64,000 nucleotides of DNA from Lycocorax pyrrhopterus obiensis. Its lineage: Eukaryota; Chordata; Aves; Passeriformes; Paradisaeidae. Every line of letters starts with the position of its first letter. Position 1 is the first letter of the stretch. Location of the stretch: assembly GCA_014706295.1 (NCBI GenBank), contig JACSVZ010000008.1:20129659-20193658 (forward strand), written 5' to 3'. Under the pieces are notes generated by a model. It was given only the letters and a program-made list of their open reading frames with translations, made no database searches and was not told the origin of the DNA. The translations under genes were made by a program, and so were the position numbers. This document shows positions 61,301-64,000 of this stretch, piece after piece.

Positions 61301-62547
61301 GTTGGTGATTATTTAATTTTAAGAAAAAAGATGCTACGTTGCTGTTGTGTCAAGATCAGTGTTTTGACATGATTGTTGTTATGTTTGACCAAAACATTAG
61401 TTCGTGATACCTAAGAATCTTTTTGATGCTACATTGATTAACATTGCAAAACATTTTCATTTTCACTTTATGCAAAGTAAAGTGTTCTGTTTATTCTCAT
61501 GTTTGCAATTAAACATTGCTTCTAGCAATATACCATCTAATTAAAGATACATTATTTTAAAATTTATTTCATAAACATTTTAAATTTTTCAACAGATTCA
61601 GATAACAGCAATGCAGAAGATGGTCCTTCACAAGCTGACTTTTGGAAAGGTCGTCTACGAGAGGCAGGTGAAAAATCACGGTTAGTTTGAAATAGTGGAC
61701 GTGCAGCTTCTGAAACGTACAGTGTCCATTGAGAACTGCAGAGGCAGAGGTGTCCCAGGTGTTTCAATGAGTATTCAGGCATAAAAGGCTGTGGATGCTG
61801 AAAAGCTTTTAGCAGAGAAATTTTCCAGCTTTCTGCAGCATTCTGTGAGAGCACTGCTTTTCTCACGAAAGCTATGAAAAACAGTGCTACAGTTTTGTAA
61901 ACAAATTCTTTCTATCTTGCACCTGCAAGTTGTTATGCAGCTTTGTTATGATATTGACTGGAAAATATTTTGAAATGGTTGTTGTGGGTTTTAGCCAGCC
62001 GGTACGGGAGGCGGATGATCAATGACCAATGATCTTACGTCATTCATGCGAACTAGGGTATATAAACGGGTCTGTAGAATAGTAAAGGGCTTATGCCATT
62101 CCATTCTCTTCCTGGACTTGAACTTTCGTGTCGTGATTTGTCTCCGGCCGCGGTACCACAGCGACATCAGGTTATGTCAAATCTCTTTCCATGTAGTGAA
62201 CCTAAAATTGTGTTTTTAAAGAGGAGACCTACGCTGCTCTTGAGGAAAACCTTTGTTAAGCAACTACCATACCGCTGCTGCTTTACCCCCTACTATGCCA
62301 TTAATTATCTTTGCAGCAGGTCCTAAGAGTCAGCTCACACAGGGAAAGGTGAAGGGTATTGGAATGTAGGGAGTAAGTCAAAATTATCTGTATCTTCTAC
62401 AATTCTAATCGGAAGTTTGCTAAAGCTTTTTCATACAAAGATTATCTCCTAGGTACAAATCCAAAGCAGAATTGTCTGACTTTTATTTTTTGTTCTTGTT
62501 ACAGGGAAGAGGAGTTTGATGAGTATTTTCAAGACTTATTTCTCTAA
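43024..62547 (+). CDS. FRA10AC1: FRA10AC1, nuclear spliceosome-associated protein, 14 coding exons
   Basis: The joined exons give 990 nt, 329 residues (human 315). Exons: 43024-43056, 47459-47535, 49534-49626, 49710-49755, 50560-50636, 51334-51417, 51900-51984, 55205-55250, 57958-58071, 59064-59106, 59548-59672, 60292-60330, 61596-61680, 62505-62547. The conserved core includes HGHGGYDSDFSDEE, RRFHLISMDA, YILYYGGK, DLDVIRENHRFLWNEEDEAD, KRLAKKYYDKLYKEYCIADL, WEVNFGYVEHGEKRNALVKL and the C-terminal EEEFDEYFQDLFL. A CGNKHC ... CPEC arrangement (CX4C and CX2C) suggests a zinc-binding site. After it comes a Lys-rich low-complexity region, then a Ser/Asp-rich linker. Known: the human protein is nuclear, is found in catalytic spliceosome (C/C*) preparations, and its loss causes a neurodevelopmental disorder. 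The start is in exon 1 (GCGGCCATGG, strong context), adding 11 residues; human Met1 in exon 2 is replaced by alanine here. Transcribed divergently from LGI1. Confidence 0.96.
44060..44151 (+). repeat. Copy A of an inverted pair of related coding-like segments
   Basis: In FRA10AC1 intron 1. It contains GAGGTGCCTTCTCTGGATG and reads EVPSLDANTCCKCSA in one open frame. It is clearly related by eye to 46072-46164 on the other strand. Origin is unknown; it could be a decayed mobile element or gene fragment. Confidence 0.45.
45721..45795 (+). repeat. G/T-rich low-complexity tract
   Basis: Repeated TTTG and GGGGTTTT blocks in FRA10AC1 intron 1. Confidence 0.8.
45945..46012. repeat. AT-rich (ATT/AAT)n low-complexity tract
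   Basis: Imperfect ATT and AAT repeats in FRA10AC1 intron 1. Confidence 0.8.
46072..46164 (-). repeat. Copy B of an inverted pair of related coding-like segments
   Basis: Minus strand. It contains GAGGTGCCTTCTCTTGATG and reads EVPSLDANASQKCHA, followed by an acidic, Ser/Thr-rich open frame that continues to about 45895. About two thirds of bases agree with copy A by eye. Confidence 0.45.
47275..47307. repeat. Perfect 13-bp inverted repeat (hairpin)
   Basis: ATTCCACAGACAA (47275-47287), a 7-nt loop, then its exact reverse complement (47295-47307), about 150 bp upstream of FRA10AC1 exon 2. Confidence 0.9.
47459..47535 (+). CDS. FRA10AC1: FRA10AC1 exon 2
   Basis: Acceptor ATTTTCAG, donor GTAATG. 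Encodes AHGHGGYDSDFSDEE then SGEKSLQKTK. The ATG at 47462-47464 inside GCACATGG is out of frame with the protein. Confidence 0.95.
49534..49626 (+). CDS. FRA10AC1: FRA10AC1 exon 3
   Basis: Acceptor CCTTTAG, donor GTATCT. Encodes IEEDALLIKPFQKAK then QGSVVHRQFAAEECD. Confidence 0.95.
49710..49755 (+). CDS. FRA10AC1: FRA10AC1 exon 4 (46 nt)
   Basis: Acceptor TTAACAG, donor GTATCC. Encodes EEARKRRFHLISMDA. The preceding intron is only 83 nt. Confidence 0.94.
50560..50636 (+). CDS. FRA10AC1: FRA10AC1 exon 5
   Basis: Acceptor TTATTCAG, donor GTGAGA. Encodes YERHKKFVHDYILYY then GGKIEDFRRS. Confidence 0.95.
50665..50726. repeat. Perfect 14-bp inverted repeat just after FRA10AC1 exon 5
   Basis: CTGCCCCCAAAGCT (50665-50678) and AGCTTTGGGGGCAG (50713-50726), separated by 34 nt, starting 29 nt beyond the exon 5 donor. 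Confidence 0.9.
51334..51417 (+). CDS. FRA10AC1: FRA10AC1 exon 6
   Basis: Acceptor TTTTGTAG, donor GTACCT. Encodes ANDKTDLDVIRENHR then FLWNEEDEADMN, the most conserved block of the protein. Confidence 0.96.
51900..51984 (+). CDS. FRA10AC1: FRA10AC1 exon 7
   Basis: Acceptor TTTTTTTTAG, donor GTATCT. Encodes EKRLAKKYYDKLYKE then YCIADLSRYKENK. Confidence 0.96.
53610..53841 (+). mobile_element. CR1 LINE 3'-end fragment in FRA10AC1 intron 7
   Basis: The plus strand carries the familiar CR1 3' tail in order: a GAAATTTTTTATAGTGAGAAC-like block, TGGAGGTTTTTCAGATGCAG, GAGGGTTGAACCTGGTGGTC, GAGGTGCCTTCCAACCTGGGC, then the terminal repeat GATTCTATGATTCTATGGTTC. It is 5'-truncated and in the same orientation as the gene. 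Confidence 0.92.
54278..54299. repeat. (CA)n microsatellite in FRA10AC1 intron 7
   Basis: About eleven CA units with one interruption (CGCACACAG). Confidence 0.9.
55205..55250 (+). CDS. FRA10AC1: FRA10AC1 exon 8 (46 nt, weak donor)
   Basis: Acceptor CTTAACAG. Encodes FGFRWRHEKEVISGK. The donor AAAAG/GTAGTG lacks G at +5, and three consensus GGTAAGT sequences follow within about 130 nt downstream. Confidence 0.94.
55345..55381 (+). repeat. Three tandem-like copies of GGTAAGTTTAT (5' splice-site consensus)
   Basis: GTAAGT occurs at 55345, 55363 and 55376; the last two are preceded by CAG. They lie 95-126 nt after the real, weaker exon 8 donor of FRA10AC1. Confidence 0.85.
56445..56563 (+). 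mobile_element. Short LTR-like insertion with 6-bp target-site duplication
   Basis: A CpG-containing block in AT-rich intron 8: an AATATAAGAG TATA-like motif, GGATAAATCC (AATAAA-like), TTTCTTTCACCAC, GGGTGCGAGAACCC, CGCGGGTATCGGACG and TCTCTCCGAGTGTGG. This is the layout of a retroviral R-U5 region. The direct repeat AATCCT flanks it (56439-56444 and 56564-56569). The LTR assignment is by composition and layout, and the family is not identified. Confidence 0.5.
57958..58071 (+). CDS. FRA10AC1: FRA10AC1 exon 9
   Basis: Acceptor TTTACAG, donor GTAAGC. Encodes QFSCGNKHCDEEEGL then KSWEVNFGYVEHGEK and RNALVKL. It contains the first cysteine pair of the putative zinc site. Confidence 0.96.
59064..59106 (+). 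CDS. FRA10AC1: FRA10AC1 exon 10 (43 nt)
   Basis: Acceptor CTTTTTCAG, donor GTAATG. Encodes LCPECSHKLNFHH, the second cysteine pair. Confidence 0.95.
59548..59672 (+). CDS. FRA10AC1: FRA10AC1 exon 11 (Lys-rich)
   Basis: Acceptor TTTTAAAG, donor GTAAAT. Encodes RKEVKTHKKRGTAVQ, then a run of Lys/Ser ending KKKSKKKTHK, likely disordered and a nuclear-localisation type sequence. Confidence 0.92.
60292..60330 (+). CDS. FRA10AC1: FRA10AC1 exon 12 (39 nt)
   Basis: Acceptor CTTTACAG, donor GTAAAG. Encodes EQVSSDDSDNSDK. It is a multiple of three and in phase, so skipping it would keep the frame. Confidence 0.85.
61596..61680 (+). CDS. FRA10AC1: FRA10AC1 exon 13
   Basis: Acceptor TTCAACAG, donor GTTAGT. 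Encodes DSDNSNAEDGPSQAD then FWKGRLREAGEKS. Confidence 0.92.
61981..62169 (+). mobile_element. Solo LTR-like insertion in FRA10AC1 intron 13
   Basis: A CpG-rich island of about 190 bp in AT-rich intron. It has CCAAT (62026-62030), a TTACGTCA CRE/ATF-type site (62035-62042), TATATAAA (62059-62066), and a downstream R/U5-like segment with TTCGTGTCGTG and CCGGCCGCGGTACCACAG. GGTT flanks it at 61977-61980 and 62170-62173. No internal retroviral genes are present, so it would be a solo LTR. Sense to the gene; exact ends are uncertain. Confidence 0.6.
62505..62547 (+). CDS. FRA10AC1: FRA10AC1 exon 14 (C-terminus)
   Basis: Acceptor TTGTTACAG. Encodes EEEFDEYFQDLFL and TAA (62545-62547), essentially identical to the human C-terminus. 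Confidence 0.97.
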
Positions 62548-62977
62548 AACATGCAATTGATGTAGGCTGATTTTCTTCATGAGTTGTCAAGATGGAAGTC
62601 TGGAAATCCAGTCATAATTTGCCAGAGACCACTGTCTGCCAACATACCTTTTCTGCAGTCACTCTTATGGACCATTTGGGTAGATTGTCTTTGTAGAAGG
62701 CTTCAAATCTAAAAACTTTCTGTTTCTTGTAGTAGTCTGCATACTCTTGAAACAAGAGAAGTAATTTTTTCAGTTCAGTGCAAAAGATATATGGCACCCA
62801 AACTTAAACAAACAAGAATATAGTTTATTGACATTACAACATGGAAGTTCACTGCTTTTATTTTATATCAAACTTCAGTTGTTGCCACATTTTTGTAAAG
62901 GAACATTTTGTAAGATTCTGTGAGTAGTTTAAAGCCATACACTTTAATATATTTATACTTTTAATTTATTAAACAAG

Positions 62978-62983
62978 AATAAA
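62978..62983 (+). terminator. FRA10AC1: Candidate FRA10AC1 polyadenylation signal
   Basis: AATAAA about 430 nt after the stop. Others lie at 63363-63368 and 63722-63727, so alternative 3' ends are possible. Confidence 0.45.
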
Positions 62984-62989
62984 TAGCCT

Positions 62990-64000
62990 TAAATTTATTG
63001 GTCATGTAGACATCAGTATTTGGGTATTAGTCTCTGTAAGTATTTTCAAATGCTATTGGAGAAGTTCAAATTTTGTCAAATATGTGTTCTACTTGAATTA
63101 AGTAAACCATATCTGAAATGTCTCTCCTGCTCCTTTAAAAAGTTCCGTTTATTGTGACTTTCTTTTAAATTTTAGTTGTAATGCTATGTGTCTTGCAATT
63201 CCACTTACAAAAATTTGGTTGGTTGGTGAAATTTTTGATGCAAAAAATAACGTGTGGCTTTCTACTAGAGATGCACGTGACTTTTATGTTATCTGTGGCT
63301 TCTGATCTCCTTTCCGTTGATTGAACGTTAATCCTTCTTTCACGTGTAATCCCAAATATACAAATAAAGCATGTATATTGCTTGAGAAACGTACTGGATT
63401 CATTTTATTCTTCAAGTTGCCACCCATCTTCAAACATTCATTCAGTCATGTTTCCAAAGAAACAGTCTGCACGTTAATAGGTAGCATGCCTATATTTTTT
63501 CTGTCTGGTGAAAATTACTTTGGATACAAAGGTCAAACTTTTTTAAATTAAGTTTTGATGTTAATCTGAGGAAAGTTAATGTTGTGTAAAATGTATTTTT
63601 GATAAGTACTTCTCACTGTAGATATATTTATAGAAAGTATTTCTAGTAAGTATTTGATGTGGACAATGTAACAGCAGAGATGGTTGTAGGTATTTATGAA
63701 CATTTTACATGCACTCATATGAATAAATTGAGAACTCTATTTACAAGTATTACTTAACATAATTACATTTTAAACAGTTTGTACTTACATAATAGATGAC
63801 AGTACAAGGACGTATTTAGGGCGTCCTTGAGTAAGAAATAAACGTATCCTTGCATGAAGGCTTCTTTAGGTAAGAAGGTGGATTTAAAGGTTAATTCTCT
63901 GTCATCTTGCAAGCTTGGCTGAGAGTCAAATCCAATCTGCAGCAATCTTCTTAAACGTGTGCAACTTGCCCAAAGGGGCTTTTGTCGAATGTGTTGCTAT
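62990..64000. other. FRA10AC1 3' UTR tail and downstream sequence
   Basis: AT-rich sequence with further AATAAA hexamers; no further gene is recognised before the window ends. Confidence 0.5.

Overview
The window is bird nuclear DNA. It is AT-rich with long introns, carries 3' fragments of the avian CR1 LINE (one ending in the diagnostic ATTCTATG-type repeat), and contains two vertebrate genes in a neighbourhood I recognise. On the minus strand is LGI1 (leucine-rich glioma-inactivated 1), complete in eight coding exons between 25845 and 14140. On the plus strand is FRA10AC1, complete in 14 coding exons between 43024 and 62547. They stand head to head with start codons about 17.2 kb apart. From general knowledge, this is the order and divergent orientation of human 10q23.33 (FRA10AC1-LGI1). 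Every splice junction was read by hand. All introns are GT-AG, and the joined exons give open frames of 543 and 329 residues.

Region by region: 1-2000 holds a candidate two-exon gene on the minus strand for a small secreted protein that I do not recognise, with a CR1 3' end just upstream. 2200-13700 is intergenic, with a 58-bp tandem duplication carrying CCAAT and CACGTG motifs and an older CR1/L3-like remnant. 13700-25950 is LGI1. 26000-42350 is the divergent intergenic interval, with a G-quadruplex-type tract, several simple repeats and a second CpG island near 29.0-29.4 kb that no recognised gene explains. 42360-43320 is the CpG-island promoter of FRA10AC1. 43-62.5 kb is the FRA10AC1 body, whose introns carry a CR1 3' end, two short LTR-like insertions, several perfect hairpins, a triplet of consensus 5' splice-site sequences and an inverted pair of related coding-like segments. 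After 62547 come the 3' UTR and downstream sequence.

The two main genes are unrelated in function: LGI1 is a secreted synaptic protein (EPTP propeller, ADAM22 ligand), and FRA10AC1 is a nuclear protein associated with the spliceosome. The most interesting points are the unrecognised secreted-protein candidate, the orphan CpG island, start-codon differences from human in both genes, local divergence in an LGI1 EPTP repeat with loss of a glycosylation sequon, and the decoy 5' splice-site cluster after FRA10AC1 exon 8. No prokaryotic features, tRNA, rRNA or CRISPR arrays were seen.
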